A stretch of 64,000 bases of DNA from Burkholderia sp. WP9 (GTDB lineage Bacteria > Pseudomonadota > Gammaproteobacteria > Burkholderiales > Burkholderiaceae), in NCBI RefSeq assembly GCF_900104795.1, contig NZ_FNTG01000002.1:1240001-1304000 (forward strand). The letters are read 5' to 3'. The notes under the pieces were generated by a model that was given only the letters and a program-made list of their open reading frames with translations, ran no database searches and was not told the DNA's origin. Positions 47,486 through 56,111 of this stretch are shown piece by piece; the first letter of the stretch is position 1; each line of letters opens with the position of its first letter. The translations under genes and the position numbers were made by a program.

Positions 47486-47503
47486 TGACGGGCGACCACA
47501 GCC

Positions 47504-47995
47504 TCACTTCGCGGTAAAGAGCGCCTCGAGACGATAGCGCCGCTTGACGATGGGCGATTCGACGATCACGTAGCTGAAGTACGTCTGGATGCCGACGTCG
47601 CGCTCGAGCAGCGCCTCGATCACGCTGTGGTAGTGCGCGATGTCGCGTGTCACGAACTTGATCAGATAGTCGTAGCCGCCCGTCGCGTGATGGCACTCCA
47701 TGATCTCGTCGATGTCGCGAATGGCGTCGATAAAACGCACGAAGTCTTCGCGGCGGTGGTCCGCGAGCGTGATCTTGGCGAACACGATCTGGATGTCGCC
47801 GAGCTTCTCGATCTTCAACACCGCCCCGTAACCCACGATGAACCCGGCCGTCTCGAGCCGCCTGACGCGCGTGAGGCACGGGCTGGGCGACAGTCCAACG
47901 GCGTCGGACAGTTCCACGTTGGTCATGCGGCCACGCATTTGCAGCTCGGCGAGAATGCGCAAGTCCAGCCGGTCGAGTGTGCAATCCGTTTTCAT
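47504..47995 (-). CDS. Lrp/AsnC-family transcriptional regulator
   Basis: A 163-residue regulator with the N-terminal helix-turn-helix (residues 8-60: LDRLDLRILAELQMRGRMTN, ELSDAVGLSPSPCLTRVRRLE) and the C-terminal RAM effector domain (about 75-150: HRREDFVRFIDAIRDIDEIMECHHATGGYDYLIKF). Such proteins form octamers and respond to amino acids. ATG 47995 is preferred to a TTG at 48016. It is divergent from the HAD hydrolase gene across 337 bp and probably controls the following amino-acid-related genes. The convergent neighbour is a pseudogene. Confidence 0.9.
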   Translation of the reverse strand: MKTDCTLDRLDLRILAELQMRGRMTNVELSDAVGLSPSPCLTRVRRLETAGFIVGYGAVLKIEKLGDIQIVFAKITLADHRREDFVRFIDAIRDIDEIMECHHATGGYDYLIKFVTRDIAHYHSVIEALLERDVGIQTYFSYVIVESPIVKRRYRLEALFTAK

Positions 47996-48332
47996 CCCCG
48001 CCTTGCCTCCTTGCAATCAGGCGCCTCCATACGGGCGCCTCGGAGTGGTTCACGAGCTCAATAGTAGCCCGACACGCACGCCCGACGATAAGACGATCCT
48101 GCTATTTTCCCCGATTTTGCATCGCGTCACTCTCGCCGCAGGAACTGCCGTGAATCCCCTCGACAACGAGTAAAAACCTGTCTTTTCCCGTCATCAATTC
48201 GGTGTAACAGCGAAGTCGTTCCCGTTTAAATTTCATCTACTGACATTTCCATCGGTGCTTGCCCGAACTGGTGTGCGGCAAGCCCTTCATTCAAGAGTCC
48301 CTTGGGATTCGTTACGCATCGAGACTGAAGAC

Positions 48333-49001
48333 ATGATCGACTTCGAGCCAAAATTTATCACGTTCGACTGCTACGGCACCCTTGTCAACTTTCGCATGGC
48401 CGAAATGGCGCGCGAAATCTACGGGAACCGCCTTCACGGGGACGCGCTGGAGAACTTCGTCAAGCTGTTCGCCGCCTATCGCCGCGACGAAGTGCTCGGC
48501 GCCTGGAAACCCTACCGCCAGGTCGTCCTGAACGCCGTGCGCCGCACCTGCGAACGAACTGGCGTAACGTTCGCCGAAAGCGAGGCCGAAAAATTCTACC
48601 TGGCAGTGCCGACGTGGGGACCGCATCCGGACGTCCCCGAAGGTCTCTCGCGCCTCGCGAAGAAATACAAGCTGGTGGGCCTCACCAACGCGGACAACTC
48701 GCAGATCGCGAGCAACATCGAAAAGCTCGGGGCTCCGTTTCACGCCGTCATCACGGCCGAAGATGCCCAGGCCTACAAGCCGCGTATGCAAGGCTTCGAA
48801 TACATGTTCAAGAAGCTTGACGTGCAGCCTCACGAAATCCTGCACGTCTCGTCGAGCCCGCGCTACGACCTGATGACAGCGCACGATCTCGGCATCGTGC
48901 ACAAGGCGCACGTGCTGCGCGGCCACGAACCCGAAGCGCCGGAATACGGTTATACGGCCGTCAAGAGTATCGTCGAATTGGCCGAGCAGCTTGGCCTGTA
49001 A
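48333..49001 (+). CDS. Haloacid dehalogenase type II-like hydrolase
   Basis: A 222-residue HAD-superfamily hydrolase. Nucleophile Asp12 is in ITFDCYGTLVNF; motif II Thr/Ser is in LVGLTNADNSQIASN, motif III Lys in DAQAYKPRMQGFEY and motif IV in HVSSSPRYDLMTAHDLGI. The arrangement is that of (S)-2-haloacid dehalogenases, but many relatives are phosphatases, so activity is open. A decayed, truncated copy is at 38194-38437 next to a bicupin and a DAO oxidase, which suggests this gene works with the bicupin and oxidase families. A GC hairpin lies 20 nt after the stop (49021-49039). Confidence 0.85.
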   Translation: MIDFEPKFITFDCYGTLVNFRMAEMAREIYGNRLHGDALENFVKLFAAYRRDEVLGAWKPYRQVVLNAVRRTCERTGVTFAESEAEKFYLAVPTWGPHPDVPEGLSRLAKKYKLVGLTNADNSQIASNIEKLGAPFHAVITAEDAQAYKPRMQGFEYMFKKLDVQPHEILHVSSSPRYDLMTAHDLGIVHKAHVLRGHEPEAPEYGYTAVKSIVELAEQLGL

Positions 49002-49020
49002 GCGACCTGCGTCTCCTTGA

Positions 49021-49039
49021 CCGCCGTGTTCGACGGCGG
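49021..49039. terminator. Hairpin after the HAD gene
   Basis: Perfect 7-bp inverted repeat (arm CCGCCGT, loop of 5) located 20 nt after the HAD stop and about 105 nt before the kinase start. It lacks a T-tract, so termination would be partial or factor-dependent. Confidence 0.4.
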
Positions 49040-49145
49040 CCAGGGATTCGCATCGCGCGACCGATGTGACGTCTGTCCGCAGGTCGACAGCGCGTCGGAA
49101 ACGTCCAGCTCTACTGCAGTCCACCCTTCTCGCGTCGCATTGCCC

Positions 49146-50240
49146 ATGTTCACGCCCAGCACTTCCGCAAGCTTATGCACAACGTCCTCCGTTGCGCTGG
49201 ATACCCTGTTGGCGAGCGGCCTGTCGGTTAGCTTCCCACGCTTGAATGCATTCGACGCGCTCGCGATCATGCGCCGTGTCTATGGCATCGATGGCGCGGC
49301 GACACGATTTGCCACCGAGAAGGACGACACATTCCGCATCGACGCAAGCGACGGCGCGCGGTACGTACTGAAAGTCTCGAATCCCGGCGAGACGGCCGAA
49401 GAGCTCGATTTGCAGGTCGCTGCGATGCGCCACGTTGCCGCCGTCGCGCCCGACTTGCCGGTGCCACGCGTGCTGCCGGGTATCGGCGGACGATTCGTCG
49501 TACCCGTGGGGTCACCCCCGCAGCCGCCTCGTACGGCGAGGCTCTATAGCTATCTCGAAGGTCTGCCGCTGGACGCACTGCACGGCATCGCGGTCGATCA
49601 TTGCGAGATCGGTACGGTGCTGGCGCGGCTGCAACGGGCCATGGCCAGTTTTCGCCATCCGCACCAGCACCGCGTGCTCGCCTGGGACGTGAAGCATCTG
49701 GCAAGTCTCGCGGGCTTGCAGACCCATATCGCCGATCCCTCGCATCGTTCCCTCATCGGGGAGGCGTTCGCGCGCTTCGCCGAGATCGAGCCGACACTGC
49801 GCCACTGTCCCGCGCAAGTCGTACACAACGACTTCAACCGCTCGAACATCGTCGCGACCCCGGGCGGCCGGAGCTTCGTCAGCGGAATCATCGACTTCGG
49901 CGACACTGTGCATACCGCGGTAGCGATCGACGTGGCCACGGCGGTCATGAACCAGTTCCCGATGGACTTCGATGCCGACGGCCCGCACGACCTCTTCGAT
50001 CAGGCCCGCGAACTCCTGCGCGGCTATCTCGTCCATGCGCAACTGAGCGCCGACGAATTGCGCCTGATTCCGCACCTCGCCATGGCGCGCGTCGCGGCGC
50101 GGGCCTTACTCACGTCATGGCGAGCGATGCTGTTTCCGGAGAACGAAGCGTACATCCTGCGTTTCACCCGGCCCGGATGGGAGCATCTGCGCTGGTTAGC
50201 GCAGCGCGACCCCGAGACGGTTTCCAACGCCTTGCTCTAG
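49146..50240 (+). CDS. APH-family kinase, hydroxylysine-kinase-like
   Basis: A 364-residue aminoglycoside-phosphotransferase-fold kinase. Nucleotide-lysine region: DGARYVLKVSNPGE; catalytic loop V-H-N-D-F-N-R-S-N; metal site GIIDFGD. The FATEKDDTFRI and KVSNPGE segments and the length resemble animal hydroxylysine kinase (HYKK/AGPHD1) and its bacterial relatives rather than antibiotic-resistance enzymes. It would phosphorylate a hydroxyl of an amino alcohol or hydroxy-amino acid. It lies 42 nt before a class III PLP enzyme of the phospho-lyase type, the known partner in hydroxylysine breakdown. No clear SD is seen before ATG 49146, and the start could lie further upstream in frame. Confidence 0.82.
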   Translation: MFTPSTSASLCTTSSVALDTLLASGLSVSFPRLNAFDALAIMRRVYGIDGAATRFATEKDDTFRIDASDGARYVLKVSNPGETAEELDLQVAAMRHVAAVAPDLPVPRVLPGIGGRFVVPVGSPPQPPRTARLYSYLEGLPLDALHGIAVDHCEIGTVLARLQRAMASFRHPHQHRVLAWDVKHLASLAGLQTHIADPSHRSLIGEAFARFAEIEPTLRHCPAQVVHNDFNRSNIVATPGGRSFVSGIIDFGDTVHTAVAIDVATAVMNQFPMDFDADGPHDLFDQARELLRGYLVHAQLSADELRLIPHLAMARVAARALLTSWRAMLFPENEAYILRFTRPGWEHLRWLAQRDPETVSNALL

Positions 50241-50282
50241 TTCTTCCATCGCCCCGCTCACCTCACCGATCCTGACCGCCCT

Positions 50283-51683
50283 ATGAATACCACCTCCACG
50301 TCGCAGCCGGCCGCTCATACCGAGGCCCTCGGTACCAGCAAAACCCACGACGCACTGCGCGGCGACATGCCGAACGGCTTCGATCCGGCGTCGCTCGACC
50401 ACCTCGACGCCGCCGCGCAACGGCACATCGCGCGTCGCTTAAGGCTGCTCAGTCCGTCGTATCGATTGTTCTACGCCGAGCCCGTCAAAATCGTGCGCGG
50501 CGAGAAGGTCTATCTGTACGACGACCAGGGCAACGACTATCTCGATGCCTACAACAACGTTGTCTGCGTCGGGCATGCCAATCCGCGCATCGTCGATGCC
50601 GTCACCCGCCAGCTCTCGACGCTCTGCACGCATACCCGCTATATGCAGGAGCCGATCCTCGACTACGCCGAGGACCTGCTCTCGACGTTCAACACGTCGA
50701 TCCGCGCAGGCCAGATGATGTTCACCTGCACCGGCTCCGAGGCCAACGACCTGGCCACGCGCATCGCGATGCAGTACACCGGCAAGACCGGCGTGATCGT
50801 GACCAGCGAGGCCTATCACGGCAACTCACACCTGACCTCGAGCTTTTCACCGTCGCTGGGTCGGAGGGCCTTGCTGGGTCCCTACGTGCGCACGGTGCCG
50901 GCTCCCGACTCGTACAGGATGACGCCTTCGGAGATCGGCCAGCGCATGGCCGGACAGGTTGAGATGCAGATTGAGGACATCCGACGTCACGGCGGCGGTC
51001 TGGCTGCGTTCATCGCCGATTCGTTCTTCTCGTCGGATGGCGTGTTCGCCCACCCGACCGATGTACTCGCACCGGTAGCCGAGGTGGTGCGCCGCGCCGG
51101 CGGGCTGTTCATCGCGGACGAGGTGCAGTCCGGCTTCGGGCGCAGCGGTACGCATATGTGGGGGCATGAGCGCCATGGAGTCGTGCCCGACATTGTCACG
51201 CTCGGCAAACCGATGGGCAACGGCTATCCGGTTGCGGGCCTGGTCGTGCGCCCCGAAGTCGTCGCAGGCTTCGGGCAGGACATGCGCTACTTCAACACCT
51301 TCGGCGGCAATTCGGTCGCGATCGCGGCCGCGCAGGCCACGCTCGACGTGCTGCGCGACGAGCACGTGCTCGACAACGCGCAGCGGGTCGGCGCGATCCT
51401 GCTCGAGGGCTTGAACACACTGGCAAGGAAATACGAATGCATCGGCGACGTGCGCGGCACGGGCCTGTATTTCGGCGTCGAGATCGTGCACGATCGCGCG
51501 AAGAAGGACACCGACATCGCGACGGCGCTCAAGATCGTCAACGGCTTGCGCCAGCGGCGCGTGCTGATTTCCGCGACCGGGCCGGACGCGAGTGTGCTGA
51601 AGATCCGCCCGCCGCTGGTCTTTGGCGCTAACGATGCCGACCGCCTGTTGACGGAGTTGGACACGGTGCTTGCCGCACTGTGA
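50283..51683 (+). CDS. Class III PLP enzyme, probable amino-alcohol phosphate phospho-lyase
   Basis: A 466-residue fold-type I class III aminotransferase homologue. PLP-binding Lys309 is in VTLGKPMGNGYP, Asp279 in LFIADEVQSGFGRSG, and the phosphate cup includes CTGSEAND (150-156). The segments RLFYAEPVKIVRGEKVYLYD and LDAYNNVVCVGHANP are characteristic of the AGXT2L-type branch, which removes phosphate and ammonia from phosphoethanolamine or 5-phosphohydroxylysine to leave an aldehyde. Following the HYKK-like kinase by 42 nt, this supports the phospho-lyase role over simple transamination. The aldehyde product could feed the aldehyde dehydrogenase at 30-31.5 kb. Confidence 0.85.
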   Translation: MNTTSTSQPAAHTEALGTSKTHDALRGDMPNGFDPASLDHLDAAAQRHIARRLRLLSPSYRLFYAEPVKIVRGEKVYLYDDQGNDYLDAYNNVVCVGHANPRIVDAVTRQLSTLCTHTRYMQEPILDYAEDLLSTFNTSIRAGQMMFTCTGSEANDLATRIAMQYTGKTGVIVTSEAYHGNSHLTSSFSPSLGRRALLGPYVRTVPAPDSYRMTPSEIGQRMAGQVEMQIEDIRRHGGGLAAFIADSFFSSDGVFAHPTDVLAPVAEVVRRAGGLFIADEVQSGFGRSGTHMWGHERHGVVPDIVTLGKPMGNGYPVAGLVVRPEVVAGFGQDMRYFNTFGGNSVAIAAAQATLDVLRDEHVLDNAQRVGAILLEGLNTLARKYECIGDVRGTGLYFGVEIVHDRAKKDTDIATALKIVNGLRQRRVLISATGPDASVLKIRPPLVFGANDADRLLTELDTVLAAL

Positions 51684-51747
51684 TCGTCGCTGACTGGCCG
51701 TGTGAACGTGTCCGATCGTCGGCAAGCGGCCCGACGAGCGCAATTAG

Positions 51748-51779
51748 GCCCACGCGGAAGTCTCCGCGGTCGGGTGGGC
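51748..51779 (+). terminator. Hairpin downstream of the class III PLP gene
   Basis: GCCCAC at 51748 pairs with GTGGGC at 51774-51779, and the inner GCGGA pairs with TCCGC, with a bulge on the 3' side. It is 65 nt after the stop and no T-tract follows. It may be a terminator or processing site before the bicupin gene. Confidence 0.35.
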
Positions 51780-51906
51780 TCCGACAGGCTTTCGGCCAGT
51801 AAGCGGAATTTAACGCCCACGTGTTGGACGTTTAACCATCTGGAGACGGTTCGCGCCGCATAATTAGCTAGGCGAATCATCATCCAAGCCATTCATGGGA
51901 GCAAAA

Positions 51907-52659
51907 GTGACCGCAGTATTCGTATTGCACCGCGCCGACGGTGCGCCTGCTTCGACCGCCTTCCGCAGGGGAGCTTTCGGCCAGAACGATCCGTTCGCAC
52001 GTAATCGCGAGATCGCGTGGGAAGGACCGGACGCGATGGCCACCGGCCGCGTCAGCTTCATCGGCGAGCTCGACGTGGCGAGTTTTCCCCACATCGAAAC
52101 GATCGTCGTCATGGAAGGCTCGCTCACACTGGAAGCGGCCGGCATGGCGCCGCTGGTGCTGGGCCCGCAAGAGGGTGCGGTGATCGGCAAGGGTACTGCG
52201 CTTCGCTTCAGGGCGCGAGCGCGCTCGCTTTTCGTGTTCTGCGCCGCGGCTTGCAGGAGGCCGACAAAGACAGGCCTCGTCCCGTTGCGCGCGCAAGCCG
52301 ACTTCAAGCCATCTGCAACGCTTCCTGCAGAGGTACTACTGGGCCCGGCTCCCGAATGCCGTAGCGACAACGTGTTCACCGACGACGACGCGCAATACAA
52401 AGCGGGTACATGGGATTCGACGCCTTACCATCGGATCGTCCGCCCGCATCGCGTCAACGAGTTCATGCATCTCCTCGCCGGCGGCGTGCGATTCGCCGCG
52501 CCTGACGGCAGCGTGCTGTCGCTCGGCGCCGGCGACGCGCTCTTCGTGCCGCAGGGTGCGTCGGTCGGATGGGAAAGCAGCGAACGCGTGGCGAAGTTCT
52601 ACGTTACGCAAACCGTCGAGGCCGTTATTTCCTCGACATTTCGCAAGCTCAACGAGTAG
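51907..52659 (+). CDS. Bicupin protein (DUF861-type), copy 2
   Basis: A 250-residue paralogue of the bicupin at 37430-38164; the two share VLHRADGAP at the start, EIAWEGPD, FPHIETIVV, LLGPAP-CRSDNVFTDD, TWDSTPYHR and the closing GWESSERVAKFYV. The start is GTG 51907: the leader GGGAGCAAAA-GTG aligns base for base with CAGGAGCAAAA-A-ATG of copy 1, so the ATG at 51895 is part of the ribosome binding site rather than the start. It follows the phospho-lyase-like gene by 223 nt. Function unknown; association with amino-compound catabolism is suggested by both contexts. Confidence 0.8.
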   Translation: MTAVFVLHRADGAPASTAFRRGAFGQNDPFARNREIAWEGPDAMATGRVSFIGELDVASFPHIETIVVMEGSLTLEAAGMAPLVLGPQEGAVIGKGTALRFRARARSLFVFCAAACRRPTKTGLVPLRAQADFKPSATLPAEVLLGPAPECRSDNVFTDDDAQYKAGTWDSTPYHRIVRPHRVNEFMHLLAGGVRFAAPDGSVLSLGAGDALFVPQGASVGWESSERVAKFYVTQTVEAVISSTFRKLNE

Positions 52660-52695
52660 GCCACATACCACCGCACGCACAGAAGTATCACGTCC

Positions 52696-52902
52696 AGAGG
52701 ATAGTGCAGGCTTCCTGTTGCGGGCGCATCGCGACAAGGCGGCAGCACGCCGTTACTTCGAGAAAGCCATCGATGAGAACGGGACTCCCGAGACCGTAAC
52801 CATCGATAAGAGCGGGGCGAATCTGGCCGCCCTCCAGTCCATCGACGCCGAGCGGGAAACGCCCATCAAGGTCCGGCAGGTCAAGTATCCGAACAACGTA
52901 CG
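52696..52902 (+). pseudogene. Second IS6-type transposase fragment
   Basis: The plus strand encodes AGFLLRAHRDKAAARRYFEK, AIDENGTPETVTIDKSGANL and ETPIKVRQVKYPNNV. This is the central-to-late part of IS6/IS26-type transposases (FxLxxxRDxxAAKRFxxKA, then TIDxSxxNxxAI and IQIRQxKYLNN). Both ends are missing, and the right end abuts an integrase fragment on the other strand. It belongs to a different IS6 subgroup from the remnant at 46.0-46.5 kb. Confidence 0.75.
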
Positions 52903-52910
52903 CGGCGCGC

Positions 52911-53369
52911 GGTCTCCGCCTTTTTCGTCCAGATCGGCTGGAGAATCCGCACGATCATCGCGGTATCGATGTCACGCACCCGGACTTCGCCAGTCACAGG
53001 ATACGCGTATGTGCTGAGTGTGTTGCGCCACTGCTGGACATGCTCGCGATTGCGCCACTGAGCTTCCTGTACACGGATAAACGCTTCGGCTGCCTCACGG
53101 AACGTCACGTTGGCATCCGATTAGATATCGAGCAACTGTCTACGCTGCTGCCCTCGCCGCGCAAGGATGGGATCAATCAGGTCTCTGACCATGTCACGGT
53201 ATCCGGCGGCCAGTTTCCGCGCCTCGCCAAGCGAGACGCGCGAACGCGGTCCGAGGCCCATCTCCCGCACGCGCCCGCTAAGCTTGAACCGAAACACCCA
53301 TGAACGCGCACCGCTGTCAGCGATCTGCATATAGAGACCTCCGCCGTCCGCATAATGGCCCAGGGCCAC
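52911..53369 (-). pseudogene. P4-type tyrosine integrase, N-terminal remnant
   Basis: From GTG 53369 the minus strand encodes HYADGGGLYMQIADSGARSW, VFRFKLSGRVREMGLGP and SLGEARKLAAGYRDMVRDL, the arm-binding domain of P4-like integrases. A frame break near 53110-53120 leads into TFREAAEAFIRVQEAQWRN, then TYAYPVTGEVRVRDIDTAMI and IWTKKAETARRVR, the core-binding domain. The catalytic domain is missing where the IS6 fragment begins. It marks a former genomic island insertion. Confidence 0.85.
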
Positions 53370-53390
53370 CTCCTTTGCGACCTCTATTCC

Positions 53391-53641
53391 TACCCACGAA
53401 ACCCATCCCGCTACCCATACTTCGTGAGGAAATTGTGCGGGACGTTACCGGTAGCCGCAAGCGTACCGTTACCCATAAACGGCTTTAAAATCAGCAACCT
53501 GGAGGATGTCTGCGGAAGATATTGGATTGCCCGGGAAACCTTGCCGGGCGGAAGGCAGCCGATTCCAACAGTTGTGCGGAAAGCCCCGCCAGGTTTGACT
53601 CCCGCTCTGGCTTACAACAGCCTACCCATCATCCTACCCAT
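53391..53641 (+). repeat. Array of TACCCA(T/C) repeats upstream of the integrase relic
   Basis: Five same-orientation copies, core CTACCCAT: 53391 (TACCCAC), 53412, 53470, 53623 and 53635. Three read CTACCCATAC or CTACCCATCA. The array starts 22 bp from the integrase start. Clustered short direct repeats beside an integrase gene are what arm-type integrase binding sites look like. No gene is recognised in 53370-53750. Confidence 0.5.
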
Positions 53642-53756
53642 ACTGCAAATAAATGGCGCCAGACACCGCAAACTGGCGCGCATGTCGCTTTCATCCCAGT
53701 CCTTCTGGCGCAATCTTGAATCCCCACTCGATTGGGAATCGAAGCGTGGACCCTAG

Positions 53757-54966
53757 GGAAACGCTGATTGATCAGGCTCGGCGGTCATCGATGAGATAGC
53801 CGAGGACGTTGTAGAAAGGAGTTCACGGATCGGACCCACGACGATGCAGTGGCAGATCGGTTTTGCAGAAGCGGAAAGTGCGGGCAAGAAGCGGGTGACC
53901 AGGCGTCAACGCTTTCTCGCCGAGATGGAGAAGGTCGACCCTTGGTCGCGACTGCTGTGGGTCATCGAGCCGTATTACCCGAAGGGCGAACGAGGCCGGC
54001 CGCCGATTGGCCTGGAACGGATGCTGCGGATCTACTTCCTGCAACAGTGGTACGGGTTGTCGGACGAAGCGCTGGAGGACGCGCTGTACGACAGCATTGC
54101 GATGCGCGCCTTCGCCGGCATCGACCTGGCCGTCGGGAACGCGACGGATGCAACGACGCTGTTGAAGTTCCGTCGTCTGCTGGTCGAGCATGACCTGACG
54201 CGAAAGTTGTTCGACGAGATCGGCATCTCGCTGTGTGAGCGCGGACTGATGATGAAGGAAGGCACGCTGGTCGACGCGACGATCATCGAAGCGCCGCCGT
54301 CGACCAAAACCGCTGAGAAGAGCCGGGATCGGGAGATGCATCAGACGAAGAAGGGCAACGAGTGGCACTTCGGGATGAAGGCCCACATCGGAGTGGATGC
54401 CGATTCGGGCCGGGTGCATAGCTTGGTGGGCACAGCGGCCAACGTGTCGGATGTGTCGCAGGCCCACGTCCTGCTTCACGGGCATGAAGAGGAAGCTATT
54501 GGCGACGCGGGCTACCTTGGCGTGGACAATCGCGACGAGGTGAAAGGCAAGCCGGTGAAGTGGCGTGTAGCGGCTAAGCGCGGAAAGATCAAGGCGATCC
54601 AGGAAGGTCCCCTGAAGAACCTCGTGATCGAGGTCGAGCGCACCAAGGCGCAGATCCGCGTACGGGTCGAGCATCCCCTTCATGTCGTGAAGAACCTGTT
54701 TCGTCATCAGCAGGTCCGCTACAAGGGTCTAGCGAAGAACTCCGCGTAGCTGTTCAGTCTGTTCGCGCTGGCGAACCTGGTGATCGCGAAAAATCAGCTG
54801 CTGTCGACTCATGGGAGCAATCCGTCATGTGTGTGAAAAACGTGGATAGTGAGGCCCGAATACGAGCGAAACTTAGCTCGCGTGTCGTCAAATTCCTTCG
54901 TCAATCTGAAAATTCCAACCCGCCCCTTCCGTTATACGGACGACGGGCTCATTGATCAGCGTTTCC
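53757..54966 (+). mobile_element. Complete IS5-family insertion sequence (1210 bp)
   Basis: The left end GGAAACGCTGAT (from 53757) is matched by the inverted complement at the right end (ATCAGCGTTTCC, to 54966). Both ends are flanked by CTAG (53753-53756 and 54967-54970), the 4-bp YTAR-type target duplication of the IS5 group. One transposase gene fills the interior. The duplication means a direct, fairly recent insertion; it landed in DNA of no recognised function beyond the integrase relic. Confidence 0.9.
53844..54836 (+). pseudogene. IS5-family transposase with internal amber codon
   Basis: The product of 301 codons before the stop has the IS5 DDE features: MQWQIGFAEAE, KVDPWSRLLWVIEPYYPK, ERMLRIYFLQQWYGLSDEAL, the first Asp in VDATIIEAPPS, the second in GVDADSGRVHSLVGTAANVSD, and GDAGYLG. 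A TAG at 54747-54749 replaces the Gln codon expected in the family's NTAQLYSLFALANL; the frame then continues LFSLFALANLVIAK to a stop at 54836. The C-terminal Glu motif region is before the stop, so truncated protein may keep some activity, but the gene is formally interrupted. Confidence 0.85.
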
Positions 54967-55052
54967 CTAGCAGTTGCACTCATCAACGCTGTGCGCCGCA
55001 CGCTAACAGGCGCTGCCAAGTCGCAAAAACTCATGTTCCGCTCAAGTACCCG

Positions 55053-55898
55053 TCATGCCCTGAGCGTGTGGGGCGCAGGCAGACCAAACTTGTTGAATAA
55101 TCTCGCCAGATAGGACGGCGATTCGATTCCGACGCTCATGGCCGCCGATAGCACCGTCGTGCCCGGTACATTCAGGAGCACCGCGGCCCTCGCCACGCGT
55201 TGACGCATCTGATATTCGGTAATGCTTTGGCCCGCTTCCTCCCGAAAGAGTCGCGTCAGATGACGCCGCGACAACCCGAACTCGAACGCGACCGTGTCGA
55301 TGTCGACGCGCTCCGCAAGCATCGCGTCGAGATAGCCCTTGATCTGGCCGACCAGTTCCTCGCGCGACGGCTCAGCATCGGCACTGCTTTTCGCACCGCT
55401 CAACGCCGCATCTACACACGCCGACGCGATAAGCCGGTCGATCAGGTCGAGTCGATAACGGGGCAGTTCACCACTCGGCTCCGTCGCCGCTTTCGCGTCC
55501 GATCGGGCTAACTGGTTTTGCAATTGCAGCGCGCCCAACAGCGCGGACGATGGCGCGCAATATCGCGGCGCTTCGCCGCTCGCCATCGCGCCATTTGCCT
55601 TGCGCGCGCAAAACGACACGAAATCCCGCTGCACGTAGACCGCTGTATGGCAATGCTCGCCGCGATTGCTCGCGGTTTCGTGGAAACGCCGCGCCGGCAC
55701 TACTGCGAGCACACTGGCGCTGATACGTTGCGCGTGTTTCGAATGCTCCGAATTCAGCGTCAACGCGCCGCGCTGCGGAAGCAGAAACATGAACTCTTCA
55801 TGCTCATGCCACGACGTTGCGTAGCCCGCCATCGTAATACGGCAGGTCGCCGACACGCGATCGGCGGGAATGTGCGAACTAGCGGTTTGATAAAACAT
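55053..55898 (-). CDS. AraC-family regulator with N-terminal cupin
   Basis: A 281-residue regulator. The N-terminal 100 residues form a cupin-like sensor (TSWHEHEEFMFLLPQRGALTL, SVLAVVPARRFHET). The C-terminal 100 residues hold two helix-turn-helices (VDIDTVAFEFGLSRRHLTRLFREEAG, then TVLSAAMSVGIESPSYLARLFNKFG). ATG 55898 gives the usual length; longer frames run through the opposite-strand gene. It is divergent from the PhzF gene across 213 bp and probably activates the PhzF-cyclodeaminase-transport genes. Confidence 0.85.
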   Translation of the reverse strand: MFYQTASSHIPADRVSATCRITMAGYATSWHEHEEFMFLLPQRGALTLNSEHSKHAQRISASVLAVVPARRFHETASNRGEHCHTAVYVQRDFVSFCARKANGAMASGEAPRYCAPSSALLGALQLQNQLARSDAKAATEPSGELPRYRLDLIDRLIASACVDAALSGAKSSADAEPSREELVGQIKGYLDAMLAERVDIDTVAFEFGLSRRHLTRLFREEAGQSITEYQMRQRVARAAVLLNVPGTTVLSAAMSVGIESPSYLARLFNKFGLPAPHTLRA

Positions 55899-56111
55899 AG
55901 CGGGTCCTACAGGTCGGTTCGAGGCGGGTGGCGGGGAATCGCGCGCGCTGCCCGCAAGTAGCCATGGCCCAATAGTGCGAGTGTTTCGGCCCAAATGGAA
56001 GCGAAGAAAAAAAACCGATGGCGCATGCTGCGAAGCATGAGAGACCGGGCTTCGGTCCGGCTTGACGAAACGCGACGCACCGCCGGTGCGGCAGAACAAG
56101 GAAACGCTCGC

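Noticed and set aside
51895..51906. ATG at 51895 as start of bicupin copy 2
   Set aside because: By comparison with copy 1 this ATG lies in the ribosome binding site (GGGAGCAAAA), and the homologous start is the GTG at 51907.
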